64,000 bases of DNA from Paraglaciecola arctica BSs20135 (GTDB lineage: Bacteria; Pseudomonadota; Gammaproteobacteria; Enterobacterales; Alteromonadaceae): the NCBI RefSeq assembly GCF_000314995.1, contig NZ_BAEO01000062.1, positions 124,001 through 188,000 on the forward strand. The letters run 5' to 3'. The position numbers and the translations under genes are program-made. The notes below the pieces were generated by a model that was not told the DNA's origin, made no database searches, and worked only from the letters and a program-made list of their open reading frames with translations. The first letter of the stretch is position 1; every line of letters begins with the position of its first letter. Below are positions 25,137-34,701 of the stretch, piece by piece.

Positions 25137-25889
25137 TTGCCAGAGATTTCAAAACCCAAAATTGCCATAACGGGACCTAATATATCAGGCTCCACAGCTT
25201 GGTTTTTCACAGCTTTAAATATAGGCATAGCCGGTGGCAAGCCGGTTCGAGTAACGCCAGAGTCCTTCGACGGTACATTTGACTGCGACGGCATTATTAT
25301 CGGTGGAGGAGCAGATATCCATCCCGATCACTATATTAAAGAAGACTCTACCCCAGTGGAACGCTCTTTGTGGCTCAAGCTAAAAGAGTGTGTTTTGTAT
25401 CCCATGGAATTAATGAGCCGTTTAAGTTCCTCCGGATACGACAAAACCCGAGACGTTATGGAGATCAGATTCATTCAATACGCCTTGGATAATAACTTAC
25501 CAATTTTAGGTATTTGTCGAGGTCATCAACTACTAAACGCAGAGTTAGGCGGCACAATGTATGAATCGACCTTACCGCTTTTGGAAAAAGACGCGAGGAT
25601 CCGTAGTCCTTTCCCTCGCAAAACTGTGCTTTATACGACTAACGATTCGTTAATATCTCGGATAGCCGGCGATGACCCTTTGAAAGTCAATGCCATACAC
25701 TCACAAGCTGTTGCTCAACCAGCAGAAGACTTAAAAGTGACCGCCAAAGAAGAAGCCGGTATTAACCAGGTTATTGAAAGCAAAAATAGTGACAAGGTAT
25801 TAGGAGTCCAGTGGCATCCTGAATATTTATTTTATATGAAAGCACACAGAAAAATTTTTAGTTGGCTAGTACGGGAAGCGAAAAAGTGA
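25137..25889 (+). CDS. Class I glutamine amidotransferase-like peptidase (C26)
   Basis: 250 residues, TTG start after AAGGAATT. The nucleophile elbow GICRGHQLLNAELGG and the partner WHPEY are intact, as in gamma-glutamyl-GABA hydrolase (PuuD-like) enzymes. The insert IKEDSTPVERSLWLKL is unlike PuuD, so the substrate is open; it probably cleaves gamma-glutamyl amides. Its stop overlaps a GTG start of the next frame. Confidence 0.85.
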   Translation: MPEISKPKIAITGPNISGSTAWFFTALNIGIAGGKPVRVTPESFDGTFDCDGIIIGGGADIHPDHYIKEDSTPVERSLWLKLKECVLYPMELMSRLSSSGYDKTRDVMEIRFIQYALDNNLPILGICRGHQLLNAELGGTMYESTLPLLEKDARIRSPFPRKTVLYTTNDSLISRIAGDDPLKVNAIHSQAVAQPAEDLKVTAKEEAGINQVIESKNSDKVLGVQWHPEYLFYMKAHRKIFSWLVREAKK

Positions 25890-26262
25890 AGAAAGCAAAT
25901 ATCATTAAGTTAGGCCTACTCATGGGGGGCGTGATTGGGATTATAGCCTTGTATTTTTTTACCCCTATTAGTGATTATCTCGAAATAGATAGAATTACTG
26001 AGTTAGCTAGCGATGTACCCGATAATGCATCGCTTTTATATTCTTAAGTATTTTCTTTGTAGGAGGCTCACTTAAGCTGGATATTTTCAAGTTTATGGTA
26101 GGCTCGACTATCAGTATTGCTACCTTAGGTTTAAGCGCCGTATTTTTTGGTAAGAGCGCGCTGCAATTTATGAAAGAACCTTCAGGTTTGGCTGTAACGT
26201 CTATTGCCGCCGCCATTGTATTTGTTGTTTATTTTGTTATTAAGAAACAACAGACTGATTGA
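25886..26262 (+). pseudogene. Broken VTT/DedA-like membrane protein gene
   Basis: A frame starting at GTG 25886 (overlapping the peptidase stop) encodes a membrane helix and ends at 26047 with ITELASDVPDNASLLYS. A second frame then continues with FLSIFFVGGSL, KFMVGSTISIATLGLSAVFFG and a last helix ending at 26262. Together these resemble the two ends of a TVP38/TMEM64 (VTT) protein with the centre deleted and a frameshift. Moderately sure that it is a remnant; two small intact membrane proteins are the alternative. Confidence 0.5.
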
Positions 26263-26350
26263 TATAGAAAACTGATAAAGAATAGATAAATGTAAGTAAA
26301 GAAAGAATTTACTTTAAAGAAGGTCTATTGAGGCCAAAAAGGAGAGTAAA

Positions 26351-29062
26351 ATGACATCATTAAATAAACATATATCCACCCTAACGGTGCGAGGAAAAGA
26401 GTATGAATACTTTGATCTAAACACTTTGCAAGTTGATATCAAGCGACTGCCACTAACAGCCAAAATTTTATTAGAGAACTTATTACGCCATAGTGATGAG
26501 CCGTATGTTCAGCCAGAAGATATTCAAACCTTAGCTAAATGGGACACCACTTCCTCTTTTGATACCGAAATAGCTTTTGTTCCTTCCAGAGTTGTACTTC
26601 AAGATTTTACCGGTGTGCCAGCTGTTGTTGATTTAGCCGCTATGCGTAATGCAATGTTAGATTTAGGCGGCGACCCTAATAAAATCAATCCTCTTAAGCC
26701 TGTGGATTTAGTCATTGATCATTCAATAATGGTAGACGAGTTCGGCCAGGCTGATTCGTTTAAGCACAATACTGAAATTGAGGTTAAGCGTAATAAGGAG
26801 CGCTATCAGTTTTTGAAGTGGGGCCAAAGTGCATTCGATAACTTCAAAGTAGTGCCACCAGGAAAAGGCATAGTGCACCAAGTCAATTTGGAATATTTGG
26901 CGCGGGTGACCTTTGTTGATGAGCAGCAAGAAACCCCTCTGCTTTTCCCTGATACCTTAGTAGGCACTGACTCACACACCACTATGATAAATGGTTTAGG
27001 CGTGCTTGGCTGGGGAGTTGGAGGTATCGAAGCTGAGGCTGCCATGTTAGGCCAGCCTGTGACTATGCTAATACCTGAAGTGGTTGGGATGGAGTTACAA
27101 GGTAAGTTACCTCCAGGTACTACCGCCACAGACTTAGTGTTAGCGGTTACACAACAATTACGTGCATTCGGTGTAGTGGGTAAGTTTGTGGAATTTTTTG
27201 GTGCTGGCGTGAAACACTTAACAGTGGCCGATCGTGCCACGCTTGCCAATATGTCACCAGAATATGGAGCAACCTGTGGTTTGTTCCCAATTGACGAACA
27301 AACGACCAAATATCTGACATTAACAGGCCGCAGTGAGCTACAAATTGAGATTATTGAAGCTTATTCAAAAGCGCAAGGTATGTGGGGCAGTGAAGCACAA
27401 GAACATGCAGAGTATCACGCCACACTCGCCCTAAATTTGGACACTGTTGTTCCCGCTATTGCTGGGCCGAAACGACCGCAGGATAGAATTAATTTGGATC
27501 AAGCAGCGACCTCTTTTCAAGATTGGTTAACTGAGCAAAAGGAACTGGCAATCAAGCCAGAAGACAAGCTGGAAGAGCGTTTTGATAGTGAAGGCGGTGC
27601 AGAAAATATTGGTTCTAAAACCACAGTGGCTTACCGTCATAATGAACAAGACTATGATCTTCATGAGGGGGCCGTGGTGATCGCTGCGATTACCAGTTGT
27701 ACCAACACTTCGAATCCATCTGTGCTGGTTGCTGCTGCATTGTTAGCGCAAAAAGCCAATGAATTAGGACTGACGGTTAAACCTTGGGTTAAAACCAGTT
27801 TTGCCCCAGGCTCACAAGTGGTCACCGAATATCTGAATAAAGCAGGATTATCTAAAGAACTGGATAAACTGGGATTTAACTTAGTAGGTTACGGTTGTAC
27901 TACTTGTATTGGTAATTCAGGCCCATTGCCCGAGGCCATTTCTGAGGCGATCAGGAAAGGTGATTTAACAGTGACATCAGTATTATCAGGTAATCGTAAC
28001 TTTGAAGGCAGAATACATTCTGATGTCAAAGCCAACTATTTGGCGTCGCCACCTCTAGTGGTTGCATATGCGCTGGCAGGTAATATGAAAATTGATATTA
28101 CTAAAGAACCACTTGGCATCAGCAATGCTGGAAAACCAATTTATTTGAAAGACTTATGGCCAAGTCAGCAAGAAATTCAAGATATTGTGACCCGCGTTGT
28201 TAATAAGTCGATGTTTACCGAGAAATATGGCTCTGTATATGACGGCGGTGATATTTGGGAAAATCTTGAAACAGTTGATGCCGATATTTACGACTGGCCA
28301 GACAGTACTTATGTAAAAAAACCGACATTTTTTGCAAATATGCCAGTACAACCTGAACCAACCAAGGCCATTCAAAATGCGCGTTGTTTATTAAAACTAG
28401 CAGACAGCGTCACTACTGACCATATTTCCCCGGCGGGATCCATTGGCAATCAAACCCCTGCTGCTGATTATTTGCGTGATAACCATGTTGAGCCAAAAGA
28501 CTTTAATTCTTATGGTTCCAGACGAGGTAATCATGAAGTCATGATGCGTGGTACTTTCGCCAACGTTAGACTTAAAAATCAACTTGCACCCGGTACTGAA
28601 GGCGGCTTTACTCGGAAACAACCTAGTGGCGAACAGATGACTGTATTTGAGGCCGCGCAGCAGTATATTGCTGGCAAAATACCTACTATTGTTATTGCTG
28701 GTAAAGAGTACGGCACGGGGAGTTCTCGTGATTGGGCAGCCAAAGGGCCATTACTCTTGGGTGTCAAAGCTGTTATCGCTGAAACATATGAGAGAATTCA
28801 TCGCTCTAATCTTATCGGTATGGGCATATTGCCACTGCAATTTAAGCCAGGCGAAGGGGCTCACACTTATAACTTAGACGGCACAGAACAGTTTACTATT
28901 GAGGCTGTTGAGGCTGGCCAGAAGCAGGTGAAAGTTGAGGTTCAAAAATCCGATGGCGACATTGTTAGTTTTGATACCGACATCCGTATCGATACCCCAA
29001 ATGAGTTTGAATATTTTCGCCATGGCGGCATCCTGCAATATGTGATCAGATCACTGCTTTAG
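26351..29062 (+). CDS. acnA: Aconitate hydratase A
   Basis: Cytosolic 4Fe-4S enzyme that interconverts citrate and isocitrate in the TCA cycle. 903 residues, the usual length for AcnA/IRP1-type aconitases. Cluster cysteines lie in AITSCTNTSNPSV and GYGCTTCIGNSGPL, with LVGTDSHTTMINGLGVLGWG near residue 210 and the swivel-domain GKEYGTGSSRDWAAKG near residue 780. Ribosome site AGGAGAG. Monocistronic with its own terminator. Confidence 0.97.
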   Translation: MTSLNKHISTLTVRGKEYEYFDLNTLQVDIKRLPLTAKILLENLLRHSDEPYVQPEDIQTLAKWDTTSSFDTEIAFVPSRVVLQDFTGVPAVVDLAAMRNAMLDLGGDPNKINPLKPVDLVIDHSIMVDEFGQADSFKHNTEIEVKRNKERYQFLKWGQSAFDNFKVVPPGKGIVHQVNLEYLARVTFVDEQQETPLLFPDTLVGTDSHTTMINGLGVLGWGVGGIEAEAAMLGQPVTMLIPEVVGMELQGKLPPGTTATDLVLAVTQQLRAFGVVGKFVEFFGAGVKHLTVADRATLANMSPEYGATCGLFPIDEQTTKYLTLTGRSELQIEIIEAYSKAQGMWGSEAQEHAEYHATLALNLDTVVPAIAGPKRPQDRINLDQAATSFQDWLTEQKELAIKPEDKLEERFDSEGGAENIGSKTTVAYRHNEQDYDLHEGAVVIAAITSCTNTSNPSVLVAAALLAQKANELGLTVKPWVKTSFAPGSQVVTEYLNKAGLSKELDKLGFNLVGYGCTTCIGNSGPLPEAISEAIRKGDLTVTSVLSGNRNFEGRIHSDVKANYLASPPLVVAYALAGNMKIDITKEPLGISNAGKPIYLKDLWPSQQEIQDIVTRVVNKSMFTEKYGSVYDGGDIWENLETVDADIYDWPDSTYVKKPTFFANMPVQPEPTKAIQNARCLLKLADSVTTDHISPAGSIGNQTPAADYLRDNHVEPKDFNSYGSRRGNHEVMMRGTFANVRLKNQLAPGTEGGFTRKQPSGEQMTVFEAAQQYIAGKIPTIVIAGKEYGTGSSRDWAAKGPLLLGVKAVIAETYERIHRSNLIGMGILPLQFKPGEGAHTYNLDGTEQFTIEAVEAGQKQVKVEVQKSDGDIVSFDTDIRIDTPNEFEYFRHGGILQYVIRSLL

Positions 29063-29073
29063 GGTAAATTAGT

Positions 29074-29112
29074 AGTCAGCAAGCCTAGTTTATTTAGGTC
29101 TGCTGACTTTTT
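29074..29112 (+). terminator. Terminator of acnA
   Basis: AGTCAGCA (29074-29081) pairs with TGCTGACT (29101-29108) around an inner stem, followed by T5. Confidence 0.85.
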
Positions 29113-29270
29113 CTTTACACTGATTTGTATTAAATATGCTCGGATATATTCCTTATCTTTCAAGGTCTTCTAAACTACTTGTAACAAATTTTCTAAGAAA
29201 GTGAGCAATTCTGGGTTATTTGCTGTGATATTCTTGCTATCAGTTTAAAAGCTCTGGAATTCTCACTCAC

Positions 29271-30359
29271 ATGCCATCTCGTTTATTCACCTTTATCAGT
29301 GTGTTTGTATCTTTAGTGGTACTAGTGCTGACGCTTCCTGTTTCAGCACAATACCGAGGGGCAGACAGTCCGCGCATCGTTGTGGTTGAACGCCTAAGTT
29401 TTGAATACGAGACCTCACTAATTGAAGCTGTTGGTACCGCGCAGGCAAAACACTCTGTGACTCTTTTTTCAAGTGTCTCGGACGAGGTGACAGCGTTAAA
29501 TTTTGTGCCGGGGCAGGCGGTGAAAAAGGGATCTGTTTTACTTGAATTAGATAGTAGGTTACAAAATGTCAATGTGCAGCGTGCCGAAATTGAGTTAGAA
29601 GATGCTCAAAAAAATCTTGATAGAGTGATAAATAGCTTTAAAAAAGGCGCAGTCACCGAACGTGAAGTGGATGATGCCAACACAATCTTTAGGTTGGCAA
29701 AGGTTACCCTGCTTGAAGCCAAAGAAAATAAAGAAAACCGCTTAGTGCGCGCTCCCTTTGACGGCATTGTTGGATTAACGGATGTTGAGGTTGGCGACCG
29801 CATCACGCCACAAACTGCTATTACTACTTTAGATGACAGAAAAGGACTTTTTGTAAACTTTGTTGCACCTGAATTAGCGGTGTCCTATTTAATGCAAAAA
29901 CCCACAGTTCAATTGCAGCCTTGGACAGACAGGATGACCTTACTACCAGCTAAAGTCGCTGAGATTGATTCCAGAGTCAACATTCAAGACAGAACCATAA
30001 AAGCCAGAGCACTGCTCGATAATCAAAACGATCAATATCGTCCAGGTATGAGTTTTCGTGTCACCTTAGAAGTGCGTGGTGAGTTATACGTGGCAATCCC
30101 CGAGGCTGCCTTATCTTGGGGGGCTAACGGTGCTTTTGTGTGGGTCGCTGAAAACGAAAAGGCTAAACGGGTAGATGTACAAGTAGAACAAAGGTTAAGA
30201 GGCAGAATTCTGGTCACTGGCAATTTAATCGATGGCGAAACATTAATTGTTGAGGGGATCCAAGGGTTGCGTGATGGCCAAACTTTAGAAATTCAAAATA
30301 CCCAAGAAGTTGGCGTGAAAATGAGTCAGAAACCAACTGACAACAAGGTAGCAGGCTAG
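29271..30359 (+). CDS. RND efflux periplasmic adaptor (membrane fusion protein)
   Basis: 362 residues: signal peptide (cleavage near VSA/QY), then the lipoyl/barrel-sandwich halves (GTAQAKHSVTLFSSVSDEV and VRAPFDGIVGLTDVEVGD), a helical hairpin (about 108-150) and beta-barrel and membrane-proximal domains. Pairs with the inner-membrane pump; its stop overlaps that GTG start by one base. No outer-membrane channel gene is nearby, so a shared TolC-type partner is likely. Confidence 0.93.
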   Translation: MPSRLFTFISVFVSLVVLVLTLPVSAQYRGADSPRIVVVERLSFEYETSLIEAVGTAQAKHSVTLFSSVSDEVTALNFVPGQAVKKGSVLLELDSRLQNVNVQRAEIELEDAQKNLDRVINSFKKGAVTEREVDDANTIFRLAKVTLLEAKENKENRLVRAPFDGIVGLTDVEVGDRITPQTAITTLDDRKGLFVNFVAPELAVSYLMQKPTVQLQPWTDRMTLLPAKVAEIDSRVNIQDRTIKARALLDNQNDQYRPGMSFRVTLEVRGELYVAIPEAALSWGANGAFVWVAENEKAKRVDVQVEQRLRGRILVTGNLIDGETLIVEGIQGLRDGQTLEIQNTQEVGVKMSQKPTDNKVAG

Positions 30360-33300
30360 TGTTCAAAAACACCCTTTTCAAAGACGACTTACCCTCATTA
30401 TCAATCCGCAGACCGGTATTGATATTAGTGCTGAACCTACTCATTGTAACGGCTGGAATTGCCGCCTTTTATGCACTAGAGGTACGTGAACTACCAGACG
30501 TTGACCGGCCTATAATTACTGTTTCTGCCAACTATCCGGGAGCCGCGCCTGAAACTGTAGACTCTGAAGTGACCAGTCGACTGGAAGGAGCCGTAGCTAG
30601 AGTGAGCGGTGTAAAAGCCATTCGAGCACAAAGTGAAGAAGGCAATAGCCGAATTCGAGTGGAGTTTCGCCCCGGCATTGATATTGAAGATGCCGCTAAC
30701 GAAACACGTGAATCGGTTGCACGTATTCAGAGAAGGTTACCGGAAGAAGTTGAACAGATATCTATTGTTAAAGCAGATAATGACGCACAAGCTGTAGTCA
30801 ATATAGCCATTTCTAGTGAAAAATATGATTTAGAAACCCTGACCGACATAGTTGAAACAGACTTAGCGCCACTATTTTTAAATGTGCCAGGTGTGGCTGA
30901 TGTGAGTCTGGATGGAGATCGCCAGCGTGTATTGCGGGTAAGCGTAGACAATTTACGCTTAACCAGCTTTCAATTGTCTATATCTGATGTGGCCAGAGCA
31001 CTGAGTACCGCCCCCTTTGATGTGCCAGCCGGAAGTATTCGTTCTACTGACCACCAATTAATAGTGCGTGCTGATGCTACATCAGTAAACGAACAAGACG
31101 TGCGCGACATTGTGATTGCAGGCGACGTTAAAGTAGGCGACGTCGCCAGTGTTTATTTTGGTCCGGCGGATCTTCGTAGCATTGTACGTCTAGACGGCAA
31201 ACCTGTAATTGGCTTAGGCGTGATTAGGCAAGCACGTTCTAACACTATCGAAATTTCAGATGAAGTGTTATCTATGATAGATGGCTTACGCCAACGTTTT
31301 CCCGATTTAGAGATGACTGTCACCTCTGACGATGCCGAATTTATCCGCGACTCAGTTGACGAAGTACTGCAATCACTAATGTTTACAATAGGCTTAGTGA
31401 TAGTGACCTTATGGTTATTTATTGGCAAATTTAGAGCAACCTTAATACCGGCTTTAGCGATCCCAGTTTCATTAATTGGCTCGTTAGCTATTCTGTGGAT
31501 GTTTGGTTTTTCAATTAATATACTGACTTTACTGGCTCTGGTACTAGCCACTGGGTTGATTGTGGACGATGCCATAGTGGTCTCAGAAAATATTCAGCGA
31601 CGCCGAGCGGCGGGGATGGGGGCTAGGGCCGCTGCTGTAATAGGCACCAGGGAAGTGTTTTTTGCTGTAGTGGCAACCACCGCGGTATTAGTTGCGGTAT
31701 TTGTACCCATAGCATTTTTACCCTCCACTGCAGGGCGATTATTCAGAGAGTTTGGCGGCGTCTTAGCCGGTAGTGTGATTATTTCATCTTTTGTGGCGCT
31801 GTCGTTAGTGCCTGCGTTGACAGCAAAAATTCCCGCTATAGATATCTCAAAACAAAAACAACCAGGCCTACTCAGTCGTTTTGGCACAGCCTGTGTTAAT
31901 GGTTATGAGCGCGCTTTGCATTTTGTTTTAAAATTCTCGGTTGCTGTTGTTATCTTTTGCTCATTAATAGGTGGTGGTGCTTATTTTGTGTTTAATGAAT
32001 TAGATAATGAGTTACTACCGCCCGAAGATAGAGGCGTGATACGTATATTTGCCCGTGGCCCCGACGGCACAGGTATTAATTTTATGGACAGACAAGCCTT
32101 AAAAACGGAAGAGTTACTTTTGCCCAATATCGACCAAGGCGAGATCGAATCGATTTATACAGTTGTTGGTCGTTGGGATCCTAATATTCTGTTTATCACG
32201 GTTCCTCTAACCGACTGGGCGGATAGAAGTCGCTCACAACAAGAAATTATTGACGAACTACGTCCCATGTTATCTCAAGTAGCTGGTGCACCAGGTCGCG
32301 CATTTGGTAGTAACAGTCTGAATTTAAGAGGGTTTGGTGGCGGTTTTGAAATGGCACTCACAGGCGATAATTATCTCGAAATTTATCAAGCGGCCCTAGA
32401 TTTCTCTAAACAAATTGAAGATACCCTTCCGGAACTAGGAACCGTAAAGATTTCTTACGAACCGACTCAACCGCAACTGAGAGTGAGTATCGATAGACGC
32501 CGCGCCGAAGAGTTAGGCGTTGCCTTTGATGATGTATCTCGCACTTTGCGAGCTGCAATTAACGGTGATGATATTGTAGATTTAAATGTAGGCGATCAGG
32601 CTGTGCCTATAATTTTACAGGCAAGGAACCGTAACTCCTTAGATCCGGCAAGCATTCTTAATTTATTTGTTAGCTCTAACAAAGGTGGTTTAGTGCCACT
32701 TTCAAGTGTGGCCTTTATTACCGAAGAAGGTGTTGCAGCCGAACTAGAGCGTCATGCTCAGCGCCGTGCCATCGAATTAGAAATGGATTTACCTGCTGAG
32801 TTAACTATTGAGCAAGCAGTCACTTCTATTAGAGAATTAGCCAACAACACACTACCAGCCGGTATAGGCGTGGTGTTCTTAGGTGAAGCACTTACCTTTC
32901 AAGAAACCAATCAACAAGTCATGTTGACCTATTTGTTGGCATTTTTAATTGTGCTTTTGGTCTTGGCTGCACAATTTGAAAGTTTTAATAGCGCTTTTGT
33001 AGTGATGTTAACTGTGCCCTTTGGTATTGCAGCGGCTATCTATGCGCTTTATTTTACAGGCACCTCAATCAATATTTACTCACAAATCGGCTTGGTTATG
33101 TTGATTGGCTTAATAGCTAAAAACTCAATTTTGCTGGTGGAATTTGCGAATCAATTACGTGATGCTGGCATGGACTTTAAAGAGGCTATTATTGAAGCAG
33201 GTAAGGTAAGGTTACGGCCAATTATGATGACACTGGTATCCACCATCTTAGGTGGGCTACCGCTTATCCTTTCAACTGGCGCAGGTGCAGAAGCACGTAA

Positions 33301-33463
33301 CTCAATTGGTTGGGTAGTGTTTGGTGGGTTAGGTTTGGCAGTAGTATTTACCCTATTTTTAACTCCCGTGCTTTATTATGCTTTCGCCCGTTTTAGCAAA
33401 CCTAAAGCAGATGAAGAAAACCGCTTAAACCTTGAGTTAGAAGCCGCGCAAAAGCAGTTGTAG
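30359..33463 (+). CDS. RND (HAE1-type) efflux pump inner-membrane subunit
   Basis: 1034 residues, GTG start overlapping the adaptor stop. Twelve-helix RND layout: helix 1 at about 15-35, porter loop, helices 2-6 at about 340-495, second loop, helices 8-12 at about 870-1015. The proton-relay Asp motif TGLIVDDAIVVSENIQR and LIGLIAKNSILLVEFANQLR in helix 10 are present. Acts as a proton-driven exporter of drugs or other amphiphiles; the substrate is unknown. Confidence 0.95.
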   Translation: MFKNTLFKDDLPSLSIRRPVLILVLNLLIVTAGIAAFYALEVRELPDVDRPIITVSANYPGAAPETVDSEVTSRLEGAVARVSGVKAIRAQSEEGNSRIRVEFRPGIDIEDAANETRESVARIQRRLPEEVEQISIVKADNDAQAVVNIAISSEKYDLETLTDIVETDLAPLFLNVPGVADVSLDGDRQRVLRVSVDNLRLTSFQLSISDVARALSTAPFDVPAGSIRSTDHQLIVRADATSVNEQDVRDIVIAGDVKVGDVASVYFGPADLRSIVRLDGKPVIGLGVIRQARSNTIEISDEVLSMIDGLRQRFPDLEMTVTSDDAEFIRDSVDEVLQSLMFTIGLVIVTLWLFIGKFRATLIPALAIPVSLIGSLAILWMFGFSINILTLLALVLATGLIVDDAIVVSENIQRRRAAGMGARAAAVIGTREVFFAVVATTAVLVAVFVPIAFLPSTAGRLFREFGGVLAGSVIISSFVALSLVPALTAKIPAIDISKQKQPGLLSRFGTACVNGYERALHFVLKFSVAVVIFCSLIGGGAYFVFNELDNELLPPEDRGVIRIFARGPDGTGINFMDRQALKTEELLLPNIDQGEIESIYTVVGRWDPNILFITVPLTDWADRSRSQQEIIDELRPMLSQVAGAPGRAFGSNSLNLRGFGGGFEMALTGDNYLEIYQAALDFSKQIEDTLPELGTVKISYEPTQPQLRVSIDRRRAEELGVAFDDVSRTLRAAINGDDIVDLNVGDQAVPIILQARNRNSLDPASILNLFVSSNKGGLVPLSSVAFITEEGVAAELERHAQRRAIELEMDLPAELTIEQAVTSIRELANNTLPAGIGVVFLGEALTFQETNQQVMLTYLLAFLIVLLVLAAQFESFNSAFVVMLTVPFGIAAAIYALYFTGTSINIYSQIGLVMLIGLIAKNSILLVEFANQLRDAGMDFKEAIIEAGKVRLRPIMMTLVSTILGGLPLILSTGAGAEARNSIGWVVFGGLGLAVVFTLFLTPVLYYAFARFSKPKADEENRLNLELEAAQKQL

Positions 33464-33518
33464 GGAAAATATAAACGAGGCCTTAGTTGGGTTTAGACCG
33501 AAAGCTCTAAGAAAAAAC

Positions 33519-33602
33519 TTTGAGAGTCATCAACCTGGCTTTAGCCTTTGAGAGTCATCAACCTAGCTTTAGTTTTTGAAAGTCATCAACCTGACTTTGG
33601 GC
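33519..33602. repeat. Three tandem 28-bp repeats
   Basis: Units at 33519-33546, 33547-33574 and 33575-33602 follow TTTGARAGTCATCAACCT plus a variable 10 bp. A degenerate fourth begins at 33603 and touches the end of the DUF2789 gene. Confidence 0.8.
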
Positions 33603-33611
33603 TTTGAGTGC

Positions 33612-33842
33612 TCAACGAAGCCTTGCGTCTAGTTCATCAACAATTTCAGCCCAGTCGGCATCTTCGTCAATCATTTGTTGTAAAAAAGCCCCTTGAGCTG
33701 CAGTCCAAAAATCAGCTTGGTGCAATTTGACGTTAGCAGCAAGTGCTCCATGTTCTGCGACAAAAGCATTGATCCCTTGATCAGAGCTATCTAGACCTAA
33801 TTGGTCAAACAAAGAGTGAATTGAATGAGTTTGGGAGTACAT
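33612..33842 (-). CDS. DUF2789 family protein
   Basis: 76 residues, soluble. The sequence HSLFDQLGLDSSDQGINAF, HQADFWTAAQGAFLQQMI and the end DADWAEIVDELDARLR match DUF2789, a small family of unknown function in gammaproteobacteria. Monocistronic on the minus strand. The 28-bp repeats just downstream may serve as its transcript end. Confidence 0.85.
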   Translation of the reverse strand: MYSQTHSIHSLFDQLGLDSSDQGINAFVAEHGALAANVKLHQADFWTAAQGAFLQQMIDEDADWAEIVDELDARLR

Positions 33843-33955
33843 AGTTTTACCCTGTAAAGTTTATCAATGTGTAAGGTTAGTCTATAACTTGATGCTTATA
33901 ACAATAAAAGGTTCATTCTAAATACCTGTTACCTTCTGGTTCTGTTAAGAATTGT

Positions 33956-33971
33956 TGGTTTAATACTTGCT
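33956..33971 (+). promoter_or_regulatory. Candidate sigma54 promoter of gene 34019
   Basis: TGGTTTAATACTTGCT: TGG at -24 and CTTGCT at -12, exact spacing, 48 bp before the ATG. Confidence 0.5.
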
Positions 33972-34018
33972 ATTGTTCTATCTAATAGCGCATCTGATTA
34001 TTTTGAGTTGAGGGATTT

Positions 34019-34636
34019 ATGCCGTTTAATAGTAAATTGAATGAGTACTGGGTTACGACTAAGAGGCAAGTCGTCGCCGTGTTTTTTACAGTTTTGTCTT
34101 TATTAGTGGTTAGTTTGCCTGTGCAAGCGTTTGAAATTGGTGTAACTGGTCTCAAAGGGACAGAAAATGATACACAAGGTTATTCGTTTTTTATTGCTGA
34201 TAAATTTTCTCGTAGAAGCAATCTTTATTGGAATTTAGGGGTTCATCGATATGATGATGTGTTAGTAGAATGGAATAAGAGCGAGTTGATATTTCCGTTG
34301 GATAGTGTCGAGTTATCATTATCTTATCGACATCAATTAGGCTCACGAAACCCTGCAAAGAGAGGTTTCAGTATGGAATACCAGTTAGGTGTAGCTGCGG
34401 CATTAACAGAAAATAAGTTTACTTGGACTACACTTGATAAAGAAAAATATTTTTCAGAAAAGGGAGATGGCAGTGTGTTTCTTGCGATTTCTACTCATTA
34501 TAAAATATCTTCAAATATCTCTGCCATTATGGGAATAAAACATTTCCCTGATATGTTCGAGTTCGGAAGTATGAGCTCAGTTTTTCTGGGAGTTAAGGTT
34601 AACCTCGATTTTGGACCAAAGTATTATGGTAACTAA
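34019..34636 (+). CDS. Predicted outer-membrane beta-barrel protein
   Basis: 205 residues. A long signal region (to about residue 39, VQAFEIGV), then alternating strands with aromatic girdles (SNLYWNLGVHRYD, VELSLSYRHQLG, FLGVKVNLDF). Size and strand pattern suggest an eight-strand barrel of the OmpA or PagL-like shape, but no PagL HYSN motif is present. Function unknown. Ribosome site GAGGGA. Confidence 0.65.
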   Translation: MPFNSKLNEYWVTTKRQVVAVFFTVLSLLVVSLPVQAFEIGVTGLKGTENDTQGYSFFIADKFSRRSNLYWNLGVHRYDDVLVEWNKSELIFPLDSVELSLSYRHQLGSRNPAKRGFSMEYQLGVAAALTENKFTWTTLDKEKYFSEKGDGSVFLAISTHYKISSNISAIMGIKHFPDMFEFGSMSSVFLGVKVNLDFGPKYYGN

Positions 34637-34701
34637 TTCTTTTTTATTGAATTCTTAGGATTAGCAAAATACTGTGAATAAATCAGAAGTGAGGATTTTT
34701 T

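Noticed and set aside
26806-27309. Antisense frame of 167 codons inside acnA
   Set aside because: Shadow of a highly conserved aconitase segment.
31153-31575. Antisense frame inside the RND pump gene
   Set aside because: Mirrors membrane helices and the Asp motif of the pump; no independent signals.
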